Shown here piece after piece: positions 8,365 to 16,586 of a stretch of 64,000 nt of DNA. The notes beneath the pieces are model-generated. The model saw nothing but the letters and a program-made list of their open reading frames with translations. It did no database searches and had not been told where the DNA came from. Within the stretch, counting starts at the first letter, position 1, and every line of letters begins with the position of its first letter. The translations under genes were made by a program, and so were the position numbers. Location: the NCBI RefSeq assembly GCF_013266695.1, contig NZ_JABRXF010000001.1, forward strand, positions 248,001 through 312,000, read 5' to 3'. This stretch comes from Hongsoonwoonella zoysiae. Its GTDB lineage: Bacteria; Pseudomonadota; Alphaproteobacteria; Rhizobiales; Stappiaceae.

Positions 8365-9768
8365 TTGAATTTTACCTTACCGACGCTGCGTCACTCGTCC
8401 ATAGTAATATGGCTGGATGCATCCTTGGGCGAGGAGACGACCATTCCCGGGAAACCGAAAAACCGAGCCGAGCCGACAGACCTCGAACAAAGGCTGCGCG
8501 ACGCCGAAGCAGCGGAAAAGGCGTTGGGCCGCATCATCGAAATTATCGCCGACTCGGCAGGCGATGTGGATGCGTCGATGCAAGCCATCCTCGATGGCGC
8601 TCTCGATCTTTGCGGCGCCCAGCTTGGCATCCTTTATCTCTATTCTCCCGACGAGGGTTTCCACGCCGGCCACATGAAGGGGGTCCCGGACGCTTTCGCG
8701 GCCTTCCTGCATGAGGCGGGGTGGTTTCGGGTCGATCCCGGTACGGGCCTCGGCCGCATCGAGCGCTCGAGAATTCCCGTCAATATCGAGGATGTCGCGG
8801 GAGAGGACATTTACGAAAGCCGCGAACCCTTGAGGGCGGCAACGGTGGAGTTGGGCGGAGCGAGAAGTTTCCTGGCCGTGCCTATGGTTGCCTCGGGGAA
8901 GCTTCTCGGCGCCTTCACGATCTACCGGCGGGAGGTGAAGCCGTTTGCCGAATACGACGTCGCCCTGTTGAAGCGTTTCGCCGATCACAGCGTGGTCGCG
9001 CTGGAAAACACGCGGCTGATCGAAAAGACCAGGTCGCTTTCCGACGAACTTGCCGAGATGAACCGTTCGCTGCAAAGCCGGGTGGACGCGCAGGTGCGCG
9101 AACTTGAGCGGTATTCGATGCTGCGCCGTTTTCTCCCCGGTCAGGTCGCAGACCTTGTGCTGGATGAGGCGAACGAGAAACTGCTTTCCAGCCACCGGCG
9201 GAAGATCGCCTCGCTCTTTTGCGACCTGAGGGGCTTCACCGGCTTTTCCGAAACCGCCGAACCCGAGGAGGTGATGGAGGTACTCGAGACCTTCCACAGC
9301 CTCGCCGGCAGGATCGTCAGCGAATACAACGGAACGATCACCAATCGCGCCGGCGACAGCCTTATGGTGGTGCTGAACGACCCCCTGCCGGTCGAAAACC
9401 CGGCGGATGAGGCGGTGAGGCTCGCGCTAGCGCTTCGCCGCGAGTTGATGCGGGCATGCGGGACGTGGAATGAACTCGGCTTTTCCCTTGGCGTCGGCAT
9501 CGGCCTTGCGTCGGGTTACGCGACGCTTGGCCTTGTCGGCAGCGAAGGGCAGTTCGACTATACGGCGGTCGGCAGCGTGGTGAACCTTTCGGCACGCCTG
9601 TGCGGCGATGCGGAGCACGGCCAGATCCTGGCAGCCGGCAGGCTGGTCGCCGAATGCACCCTGGCGGTCGATTTCGACGATCTTGGAGAACGCGAAGTCA
9701 AAGGCGTTACCCGGCCCGTGAAGGTCCTTTCGGTCGACCCTGGCCGCGTAACTGGCGATATTACCTGA
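8365..9768 (+). CDS. GAF domain-containing class III adenylate/guanylate cyclase
   Basis: 467 residues if the TTG at 8365 is used. A GAF sensor (about 40-215; ILYLYSPDEGFHAGHMKG, SFLAVPMVASGKLLGAFTIYR) is joined by a coiled-coil linker to a cyclase domain (about 275-445). The cyclase has FCDLRGFTGFSE (metal Asp), NRAGDSLMVV (second Asp) and DYTAVGSVVNLSARLC (Asn and Arg). The position that is Lys in adenylate cyclases is Asn in TNRAGDS. The start is uncertain: TTG 8365 and TTG 8425 lack a good Shine-Dalgarno, whereas GAGGAG at 8431 is placed well for an ATT at 8443. Likely a soluble ligand-gated cyclase. Confidence 0.88.
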   Translation: MNFTLPTLRHSSIVIWLDASLGEETTIPGKPKNRAEPTDLEQRLRDAEAAEKALGRIIEIIADSAGDVDASMQAILDGALDLCGAQLGILYLYSPDEGFHAGHMKGVPDAFAAFLHEAGWFRVDPGTGLGRIERSRIPVNIEDVAGEDIYESREPLRAATVELGGARSFLAVPMVASGKLLGAFTIYRREVKPFAEYDVALLKRFADHSVVALENTRLIEKTRSLSDELAEMNRSLQSRVDAQVRELERYSMLRRFLPGQVADLVLDEANEKLLSSHRRKIASLFCDLRGFTGFSETAEPEEVMEVLETFHSLAGRIVSEYNGTITNRAGDSLMVVLNDPLPVENPADEAVRLALALRRELMRACGTWNELGFSLGVGIGLASGYATLGLVGSEGQFDYTAVGSVVNLSARLCGDAEHGQILAAGRLVAECTLAVDFDDLGEREVKGVTRPVKVLSVDPGRVTGDIT

Positions 9769-9962
9769 GATCAAACCCATTAAAACCACACTCGCCTGCC
9801 TGCTTTTCCGTGTATTTCTGAAAAAAACCCTGCGTCAAACGTGTCTTACCTGAATCCGGATGCGCCGGAACTATTAATGCCCTATCCTCGACAAGCGCCA
9901 ATCCGCGCTTCACGAGCATCATTTTTACCGACGGAAACCATTGAATCGGGAAAGGTTGTCTG

Positions 9963-10325
9963 ATGTCCTTTGGCGATGAGATTGCGAAACTCAGCACTGA
10001 ATTCACCACGGCCCTGAATTCGAAAAACGCGGGCGGGGTCGCTGCTCTTTATACGAGCGACTGCGCGGTGATGGCCCCCGGCGCACCACGCGTCGACGGC
10101 CGGTCGGGCGTTCAGGAGGTTTGGCAGGCCGCGATAGACGCGGGCCTTGCCAATGTCGCCCTCAATACGGTGGAAGTGCAGGACTTCGGCGACACCGCGA
10201 CGGAGGTCGGAACGCTCAGCGGCTCCTTGGGAGATACCGAGCTTCAGGGCAAATACGTCGTGATCTGGCGCAAGACGGACGAGGGCTGGAAACTCCACCG
10301 CGACATCTGGAACTTCGACGCCTGA
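9963..10325 (+). CDS. NTF2-like (SnoaL/DUF4440) family protein
   Basis: 120 residues with the cone-shaped NTF2-like pattern: an N-terminal helix (EIAKLSTEFTTALNSKNAGGVAALYT), then strands with DCAVMAPGAPRVDGRSGVQEVW and a closing GKYVVIWRKTDEGWKLHRDIWN. Members are small ligand-binding proteins or enzymes such as ketosteroid-isomerase relatives; no catalytic residue set is obvious. No signal peptide. It stands alone, convergent with the cyclase at 10405-12159. Function cannot be assigned. Confidence 0.82.
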   Translation: MSFGDEIAKLSTEFTTALNSKNAGGVAALYTSDCAVMAPGAPRVDGRSGVQEVWQAAIDAGLANVALNTVEVQDFGDTATEVGTLSGSLGDTELQGKYVVIWRKTDEGWKLHRDIWNFDA

Positions 10326-10404
10326 CACCTGCCCTCAGAGGACGGTCCTCATAAACGGGTTAGCAAACCGGCGCGAGCCGGCGCCGGGGTTCGCCGTTTC
10401 CCGC

Positions 10405-12159
10405 TCAAAGAGCGCCCGAGAACCCCGCCTTGCGCAGTCCCTCGTAGAGCTGTTCGCGGTGGCGCGGGTCGGCGTAGGGGTGGCTGACTTCCCGGTAGAG
10501 CGCTGCGTCCGCCGGCTCGTTCGCAACCGCTTCGGAAAGGGTGGCGCGCGCCTCTTCGATCCTGCCGAGCTGCCCGAGGCTGGCCGTAAGCAGGATGAGG
10601 ATAAAGGGAAGCCGGCGCAGCGATAGCGCGCGCTCGGCGTGATACACCGCTTCCTCGTAGTTGCCGAGGTGGTAGTGCGCCTGCGCGATGCGGCTGAGGA
10701 ACATATAGGCCATCGGGTCGTGCGGGCTCAGCCGCAACGCGGTATGAAGCGGCTCCAGCGCCTCGCTGAAATGGCCTAGGAAGACGCGCACCCACCCGAG
10801 CGCCATGAACCCCACGGCGAAGTTCGGGTTAAGGTCGATCGCCCGCTGCGCCTCCGCAAGCGCCTGCTCCAGGCGGCCGTGGATCATATGGCAGCCGAAC
10901 ACCACGTAGCGTGCGTAAGGGTCGCGGTTGTCGAGCGCCAGCGCCCGCTCGGCGGCGGCACACATGGCGGCCCGGTCGCGCTCGATATCGTCGCTCCAGC
11001 CGAAGACGCAGCGCGCCCAGAGCGATCGCGCCAGCCCCATGTGGGCGCGGCCGAGGTCGGGGGCAAGCTTGAGCGCGCGCTCGTACCAGCCGATCGCCTC
11101 GGTGACGTCTTCGGCGGTTGCGAGAAGATGGTGCCACATGCCGCGCATGCAGCATTCGTAGGCGTCGAGGTTGCCGGTCGGCTTTGCCAGCGCCCGGCGC
11201 CCCTCGCCCATCAGGATTTCGGGCTCGATTGCCGCGACCACATTCTGGGTCAATTCGTCCTGGATGGCGAAAATATCGGCGAGATCGCGGTCATATCGCT
11301 CCGCCCACAGATGGGCGCCGGTTTCGGCATCGATCAGCTGTCCCGCAACGCGCACGCGCCCGCCCGCCTTGCGCACGCTTCCCTCCAGCACATAACGCAC
11401 GCCAAGCTCGCGGGCGATCTGCTTCACGTCCAACGACTGTCCCTTGTAGGCGAAGCTCGAGTTCCGCGCGATGACGAAGAACCAGCGGTAATGCGAAAGC
11501 GCGGTGATAATGTCCTCCACGACGCCGTCGGCGAAAAACTCCTGCTCCGGGTCGCCGGAGAGGTTTAGGAAGGGAAGAACGGCGATCGAGGGTTTGTCCG
11601 GCATCGAAAGCGGCCCGCCCAGCGCTCCGCTCGCGGCCGGGTCGGGCAGTTGCCATCCCACCCCGTGCACGGAAACCGGCCGGGGCAGGTTCTTCAGGCT
11701 TCGCTCGCCCAGGTTCGTGAGCGGAAAGTCGAGCTTTCCCTCGATCTGCTCGCGCAGCGCCCCGGAAATACAGATGCCGCCGGGCTGCGCCACCTCCTGC
11801 AGGCGGGCTGCGACGTTCACGCCGTCGCCGAGAAGATCGCTGCCCTCCACCACCACGTCTCCGAGGTGAAGGCCGATGCGGAATTCCAGCCGCCGGTCGG
11901 GGGGAAAATCCGCGTTGCGGCGGCGCAGCGCGCGCTGGATCATGACGGCGGCGCGCACGCCCTGTACCGCGCTTGGGAATTCGGCGACCAGCCCGTCGCC
12001 GGCGGTGCCGAAAATGCGCCCGCCGTGTTCGCTCACGAGGTCGCCGATCACCGGGCGGTAGGCATTGAGCGTCGTAAGCGTGCCTTCCTCGTCGGCGGCG
12101 ACGAGGCGGCTGTACCCGGCGATGTCGGCGGCAAGAATGACGGCGAGCTTTCGTTCCAT
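10405..12159 (-). CDS. Class III cyclase-TolB_N-TPR protein with altered base-recognition site
   Basis: 584 residues with the same layout as the protein at 3703: cyclase domain (1-165), TolB_N-like domain (SIAVLPFLNLSGDPEQEFFADG), then TPR repeats. The metal Asps (AADIAGYS, AGDG) and the Asn/Arg pair (GDGVNVAARL) are kept. The Lys before GDG, which recognises adenine in the paralogues (KLMGDG), is replaced: the sequence reads RIFGTAGDG, so Gly stands in the Lys position. Asp of the SDLLGDG segment is kept. Substrate preference or activity may therefore differ. Start MERKLAVILAADI at 12159 is unambiguous. Confidence 0.88.
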   Translation of the reverse strand: MERKLAVILAADIAGYSRLVAADEEGTLTTLNAYRPVIGDLVSEHGGRIFGTAGDGLVAEFPSAVQGVRAAVMIQRALRRRNADFPPDRRLEFRIGLHLGDVVVEGSDLLGDGVNVAARLQEVAQPGGICISGALREQIEGKLDFPLTNLGERSLKNLPRPVSVHGVGWQLPDPAASGALGGPLSMPDKPSIAVLPFLNLSGDPEQEFFADGVVEDIITALSHYRWFFVIARNSSFAYKGQSLDVKQIARELGVRYVLEGSVRKAGGRVRVAGQLIDAETGAHLWAERYDRDLADIFAIQDELTQNVVAAIEPEILMGEGRRALAKPTGNLDAYECCMRGMWHHLLATAEDVTEAIGWYERALKLAPDLGRAHMGLARSLWARCVFGWSDDIERDRAAMCAAAERALALDNRDPYARYVVFGCHMIHGRLEQALAEAQRAIDLNPNFAVGFMALGWVRVFLGHFSEALEPLHTALRLSPHDPMAYMFLSRIAQAHYHLGNYEEAVYHAERALSLRRLPFILILLTASLGQLGRIEEARATLSEAVANEPADAALYREVSHPYADPRHREQLYEGLRKAGFSGAL

Positions 12160-12661
12160 TGAAGCCCTCCCTACCGGGAAAGCTTACTCTTAGTGAGAAA
12201 CGAAAGCTATTTATGCTGCCAAAACGATGGCCTTTCGCGGGAAGCTGCGCATGGGCGAGCGGCCCGTCACCGCTGCCGCATCACGCCTGTCCCTCTGGAC
12301 AGGATACGGTTTGCGATGCCCGCAATTTTGAATCGAAACCCCAAGGTATCGGAAGTTGGCATTGCGTCTGCCCCATCCCAGACGCGGCGCAGCATGCAAT
12401 GCTGCTCCGCAGAGCCGGGCCCTAATCCACCTCGCCAAATGCGTCGGTATATCAATTGGTTCTCGGCAGCGATCCTTTGAAATCACTATCGCCCTTGCAT
12501 GTTGAACCGTGATTGGGCCCCCGCTCGGAGGCGGGAGGGTGACGGTGGAGGGTGGGGCGGGTCTCGTGCTAAGAGCTGCCGGAGATATCGCAACCGGGCA
12601 GCAGTGACCTTGACCCGGCACCCCATTCGAGGTCCACCAAAACTCCAAAGCCGCGTATCCG
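12160..12661. other. Gene-poor interval with GC-rich hairpins
   Basis: 502 bases between two minus-strand cyclase genes. Short open frames here have no recognisable protein character. A strong imperfect hairpin is present at 12384-12410 (GCAGCAT at 12389-12395, loop GCA, ATGCTGC at 12399-12405, extended by GCGG/CCGC across one mismatch). A second GC hairpin is at 12520-12535 (CCCGC/GCGGG). No T-tract follows either on the plus strand. An unannotated small RNA or the promoter of the 12159 gene could lie here. No tRNA fold is visible. Confidence 0.4.
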
Positions 12662-14428
12662 CTAAACCAACCCCGCCTTGCGCAAGCCATCGCGGATGAA
12701 ATCGATTTCCGTCTGGCGGCGGAAGGGTGCGCGGCTCATATGCGCCTCGAAGGAATAATTCGGGTTGATCTCTTCCATTTCGCGCCAGGCTTCGCGGGCC
12801 TCGTCCAGTTCGCCCTGGTAAGCCAGCGCGGAGGCGAGATAGACGCGCGAGAAGTCCGTGTCGGGCACAAGCCTGATCCGTTCGCGGAACTCCGCCGCCG
12901 ATGTTTCGAAGTTTCCGCTCAAGAGGTGCGCCAGCCCGATAAAATGCAGATATTGCTCCGCCCCTTGCGGGTCGAGGCGCATCGCGCGATAGAGAATGGG
13001 CAGCGCTTCTTCCGGCTTGCCGCTGAACGTCAGCGCAGCCCCTTTGGAGGCAAGGGCCGCAGCATAGTTCGGGCTCACTTCGAGCGCCGTTTCGATTTCC
13101 CTCCAGTTGCGCTCGTAGTCCCTGTGAAATGCCGCGACGATCGCTGCGATATGGTGGCCGTAGGGGTCGTTCGGCGCCTTCTCGATCGCCTTGTCGACGT
13201 AGTTGAGCGCCATGTCGAGCGAACGGTCCGGATCGTCCGTCCATCGGTTCTGGAAGTCGAAAACATAGGCCAGCGCAAGGCCCGCGTAGGGTTCGCCGTA
13301 GTCGGGGTCGAGTTCGATTGCCTGTTTGAGTAGCGGTATCGCTTCTTCGAATGTCGCACGGGTCTTGGACCCCGAAAGCAGTCCTCTCGCATGCAGGAAG
13401 AGATCGTGCGCCTCGACGTTCGTCGCCGTGTTGTCGGCGATCAGCGCTTCTTCCGCCGGCGTCAGCGTCACCTTCAGCGCATCGACGATCCGGCGCGTCA
13501 CCTCGTCCTGCACCTCGAAGATGTCGGTCAGTTCCCTGTCGAAGCGATCCGCCCAAAGGTGCCCGCCCGAACGCGCATCGATAAGCTGGGCGTTTATCCT
13601 GACCCGGTTTCCCGCGCGGCGGATCGATCCTTCCAGGACGGAACTCACGCCAAGTTCCCGGCCCACTTCGCGAATGTCGACGGATCTGCCCTTGTAGGCG
13701 AAGCTTGAGTTGCGGGCGATCACCAGAAGACTGCCGACCTTGGAAAGATCGGTGATGATGTCTTCCGAAATACCGTCGGTGAAATATTCCTGCTCGGGAT
13801 CGCCGGACATATTGTCGAAGGGAAGAACGGCGACCGAGGGCATATCCGCCTTCGCGCCCGCCGTTTCTGGCTGCGGGGCCGGCGCTTCATAATCGCCCGC
13901 ATCCATGTCCGGGTGCCATTTCCACACCCTCACCGGCCTGCCGATATTCTTCACATGCACTTCGCCGGCGTCGTGAAAGACGGCGTCGACACGCGCGCCG
14001 ATGCTCTCGTTGACGATGGAGGTGATGCAAATGCCGCCCGGATCGGCGAGCGGTTCCAGGCGCGCGGCCAGATTTACGCCGTCGCCATAGATCTCCCCGC
14101 CGTCGATGACGATGTCGCCGAGGTTCACGCCGATCCGCAGGGTTATGCCGCCGCCCGCCGCGCTTGTCTGCGCCTTGATCGCCCGCTGGATGGAAAGCGC
14201 GCAATTCACGGCGTCGACGACGCTTGAAAATTCGACCAGCGTCCCGTCGCCCATGAGCTTCACCACGCGACCGTTGTTCGCGGTCACTGCCGGATCGAAA
14301 ATCGCTTCGCGGTGGTGCTTGAGGGCGGCAAGCGTGCCGTTTTCATCGGCGCTCATCATCCTTGAATAGCCGACCACATCCGCAAGGAGGATGGCCGCGA
14401 GGCGCCGGTTCATACGCTCTGCTGACAT
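12662..14428 (-). CDS. Class III adenylate cyclase with TolB_N-like domain and TPR repeats
   Basis: 588 residues from ATG 14428 (MSAERMNRRLAAILLADVVGYS); the open frame extends to 14497 but the extra 23 residues are not protein-like. The cyclase domain keeps both metal Asps (LADVVGYS, MGDG), Lys in VKLMGDG and Asn/Arg in YGDGVNLAARL. The second base-recognition Asp is Glu (GGEIYGDG). A TolB_N-like domain (SVAVLPFDNMSGDPEQEYFTDG, VLEGSIRRAG) and TPR repeats follow (for example AIELDPDYGEPYAGLALAY). Third member of the local paralogue set. Confidence 0.9.
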   Translation of the reverse strand: MSAERMNRRLAAILLADVVGYSRMMSADENGTLAALKHHREAIFDPAVTANNGRVVKLMGDGTLVEFSSVVDAVNCALSIQRAIKAQTSAAGGGITLRIGVNLGDIVIDGGEIYGDGVNLAARLEPLADPGGICITSIVNESIGARVDAVFHDAGEVHVKNIGRPVRVWKWHPDMDAGDYEAPAPQPETAGAKADMPSVAVLPFDNMSGDPEQEYFTDGISEDIITDLSKVGSLLVIARNSSFAYKGRSVDIREVGRELGVSSVLEGSIRRAGNRVRINAQLIDARSGGHLWADRFDRELTDIFEVQDEVTRRIVDALKVTLTPAEEALIADNTATNVEAHDLFLHARGLLSGSKTRATFEEAIPLLKQAIELDPDYGEPYAGLALAYVFDFQNRWTDDPDRSLDMALNYVDKAIEKAPNDPYGHHIAAIVAAFHRDYERNWREIETALEVSPNYAAALASKGAALTFSGKPEEALPILYRAMRLDPQGAEQYLHFIGLAHLLSGNFETSAAEFRERIRLVPDTDFSRVYLASALAYQGELDEAREAWREMEEINPNYSFEAHMSRAPFRRQTEIDFIRDGLRKAGLV

Positions 14429-14508
14429 GGGCGGATTGTATGGGATAACCCAACGGCAAGCTAGCACTGCTATTTGCCTTGCCGCACATATTTGCATGCC
14501 GGTTGGGT

Positions 14509-15012
14509 TTAGGGTCTGGTCCCCGCGTTATTCAGCGCCGCCTCTTCCGCCCGGATGCGTATGAAAAGAACGCCCGCGTTGAGGACGGAAAAGACAAGCG
14601 CATAGGCCGCAAGGCCGAAGGTGAGCGGCAGCACGGCGATTTCCAGCGCAACCACAACATAATTCGGGTGTTTCAGGAAACGGTAGGGGCCGGCGGCGAT
14701 CAGGGGCGCTCCCGGCATTATCACGATCCGCGTCGTCCAGCGCTCGCCGAGCGTCGCGATGATCCAGATGCGCAAAAGCTGAAGGAGCACGAAAACCGCC
14801 AGCCAGAATACCCTGACCTCCGCCTGCCACGCCAGGATCCACAATCCGGCAAGCCATGCGGCGTGCAGCGCGACGATCAGCGGATAATGTCCGGGCGACA
14901 CCTCCACACCGCCCCTTTCGATCAGGCGTTTCGTGTTTCTGCGCGCAAGCAGAAGCTCGCCCAGACGCTGCAGCGTAACGAAGGCGAGTAATGCCGCCGC
15001 AGCCGTCATCAC
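14509..15012 (-). CDS. Isoprenylcysteine carboxyl methyltransferase-family protein (YpbQ/BpsB-like)
   Basis: 167-residue integral membrane methyltransferase with four to five membrane segments. The ICMT signature is near the C-terminus: GPYRFLKHPNYVVVALE, then a last helix and RIRAEEAAL. Members next to type III polyketide synthases O-methylate the polyketide pyrone or resorcinol, as known for Bacillus BpsB; that role fits here because its ATG overlaps the synthase stop (15009-15012). It is the last gene of the minus-strand run. Confidence 0.88.
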   Translation of the reverse strand: MMTAAAALLAFVTLQRLGELLLARRNTKRLIERGGVEVSPGHYPLIVALHAAWLAGLWILAWQAEVRVFWLAVFVLLQLLRIWIIATLGERWTTRIVIMPGAPLIAAGPYRFLKHPNYVVVALEIAVLPLTFGLAAYALVFSVLNAGVLFIRIRAEEAALNNAGTRP

Positions 15013-16067
15013 CGGCTCAAAACCGGCACGCAGGAGGCCGTGAACCCGGGACCGAGCGCGGTGAGCAGCGAAAGCCCGTCCTCGCCGGAGCGGAGCGCAC
15101 GCTCCAGCACGAACAGCGCCGTCGGGGCAGACATATTGCCGAAGTCGCGCAGGATCTCCCGCTCGTGGTCGAGGCTTGCTGCCTCAAGCTCCATCGCCGC
15201 CTCGATCGCCTGGATCACCTTTTCTCCGCCGGGGTGGAACAGATATCTCGCCACCTCCCCCGGCTCGATCGACAGGCGGTCGTGAAATCCCTCCACCGCC
15301 TTTCGCATGTTCCGCCGCGCGAACGGTGGAATGGCGCGATCGAAGACGACCTCGAACCCGCCCGGATCGACGTTCCAGCCCATGATGGCAAGCGTGTCCG
15401 GCCACATATGCTGGGTGCCGGGCCCGACGAGGGTGGGCGAGCGCGCGGATTGCGGCCGGATCACCGCCGCTGCGGCTCCGTCGCCGAAAAGCGCGGTCGC
15501 CACGATGTTGGCCTTGGTCGGCTTGTCGCTTCGAAAGGCGATGGAGCAAAGCTCGACGATGACGACCAGCACGGTCAGGCCCTGTTCGCCGCTCGCAAGC
15601 CGGCTCGCGAGCCCCAGTCCGCTGACACCGCCCGCGCAGCCGAGCCCGAAGACCGGAACGCGCAGGATATCGCCCCGCAAGCCGAGGTCGGCGGCCGCCC
15701 GCGCCTCCAGAGAAGGGGTCGCGATGCCGGTCGAACTTACCGTCACGACGGCATCGACCTCTCCGGCCGTTACCCGCGCCTTGTCAAGCGCCTCGCGGCT
15801 TGCGCGAACGAACAGCTCCGTTGCGGCCGTCAGATAGGCATCCGTGCGCTCAGACCAGTCGCGCGGTTCAAGATACCATTCCAGAGGCATCGCCAGGTGT
15901 CGTTTTTCGATACCGGCATTGGAGAAAACGGGGCGTATCGCTTCGAAATCGGCAAAAGTCGGCGCGAAAATCTCTTCCGCACGCAGGATTGCTTCGGCCT
16001 GCCGCAGCATATGAGGTGGTGTGGTGCACGCCAATCCGTCCATGGCGGCCCAGACATCTGTCCGCAT
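15009..16067 (-). CDS. Type III polyketide synthase (chalcone/stilbene synthase family)
   Basis: About 352 residues. The catalytic Cys is in FGLGCAGGVSGL, the His in LFHPGGEKVIQ and the Asn in GNMSAPTALF, giving a complete Cys-His-Asn triad. The family condenses a starter acyl-CoA with malonyl-CoA units to alkylpyrones or alkylresorcinols. I prefer ATG 16067 (MRTDVWAAMDG) because GGAGG lies 5 bases upstream; ATG 16082 (MAEEF) is the alternative. The downstream membrane methyltransferase overlaps it by 4 bases. Starter specificity cannot be read. Confidence 0.92.
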   Translation of the reverse strand: MRTDVWAAMDGLACTTPPHMLRQAEAILRAEEIFAPTFADFEAIRPVFSNAGIEKRHLAMPLEWYLEPRDWSERTDAYLTAATELFVRASREALDKARVTAGEVDAVVTVSSTGIATPSLEARAAADLGLRGDILRVPVFGLGCAGGVSGLGLASRLASGEQGLTVLVVIVELCSIAFRSDKPTKANIVATALFGDGAAAAVIRPQSARSPTLVGPGTQHMWPDTLAIMGWNVDPGGFEVVFDRAIPPFARRNMRKAVEGFHDRLSIEPGEVARYLFHPGGEKVIQAIEAAMELEAASLDHEREILRDFGNMSAPTALFVLERALRSGEDGLSLLTALGPGFTASCVPVLSR

Positions 16068-16181
16068 GAATTCCTCCGCCATCCGTTCCTCACTATAAGG
16101 CCGTTGCGGAGGGCGGGCATATCCGGCCGCATCAAAGATCGGTGATGGCCGGCCCGTGGCGCGCGGCCATCGAAGTGCGGC

Positions 16182-16586
16182 TCAGTCGCGCGCAAGCCTT
16201 TGAAGCGCGGGGCGCAGGACGAGAAACGCGCGGTATGCGCCCTCAAGCAGAACGGGGAATGGCCATAGGCTCAACAGGCGTCCCAGTTGGCGAAAACCGG
16301 GCAGCGCCTTCCAAAGCTCTACGAACGCCATGCCGCCCGAGACGATCTTTCCGTCCGCCCCGCGCACGTGAAATCGCCGCATGGCCTCGTCTCGCGAAAG
16401 GCCTGGCGCGGCCTCGCCGCCCGCTCCTTTCGAGATGTCGACGAATTCGACCGCCTCCGATCCCTCGCATCTCCTGTAAAAGCCGATTTCGCGGCGGCAG
16501 AGCGGGCAGGCGCCGTCATAGAATACGGAAACCCTGGCGGCATCCGGCCCATTCCCGCCGCGAATGCGGATCGCGTTTTCACTCAC
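16182..16586 (-). CDS. DCC family (DUF393) thiol-disulfide oxidoreductase-like protein
   Basis: 134 residues from GTG 16586 (GTG 16589 is equally possible). The family signature is FYDGACPLCRREIGFY, holding the Asp-x-x-Cys-x-x-Cys motif that names it. RFHVRGADGKIVSGGMAFVELW and a C-terminal hydrophobic segment follow. The GTG overlaps the SDR stop (GTGA), so the two are coupled. Function of the family is poorly known; a thioredoxin-like redox role is inferred from CPLC. The frame is open further upstream inside the SDR gene, but that part is a shadow. Confidence 0.85.
   Translation of the reverse strand: MSENAIRIRGGNGPDAARVSVFYDGACPLCRREIGFYRRCEGSEAVEFVDISKGAGGEAAPGLSRDEAMRRFHVRGADGKIVSGGMAFVELWKALPGFRQLGRLLSLWPFPVLLEGAYRAFLVLRPALQRLARD

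Noticed and set aside
12211-12690. 159-codon minus-strand frame in the 12160-12661 gap
   Set aside because: No recognisable domain, unusual composition, no ribosome-binding site; treated as noncoding.
12486-13556. 356-codon minus-strand frame
   Set aside because: Overlaps the cyclase gene in another frame and reads as low-complexity Arg/Gly/Ala sequence.
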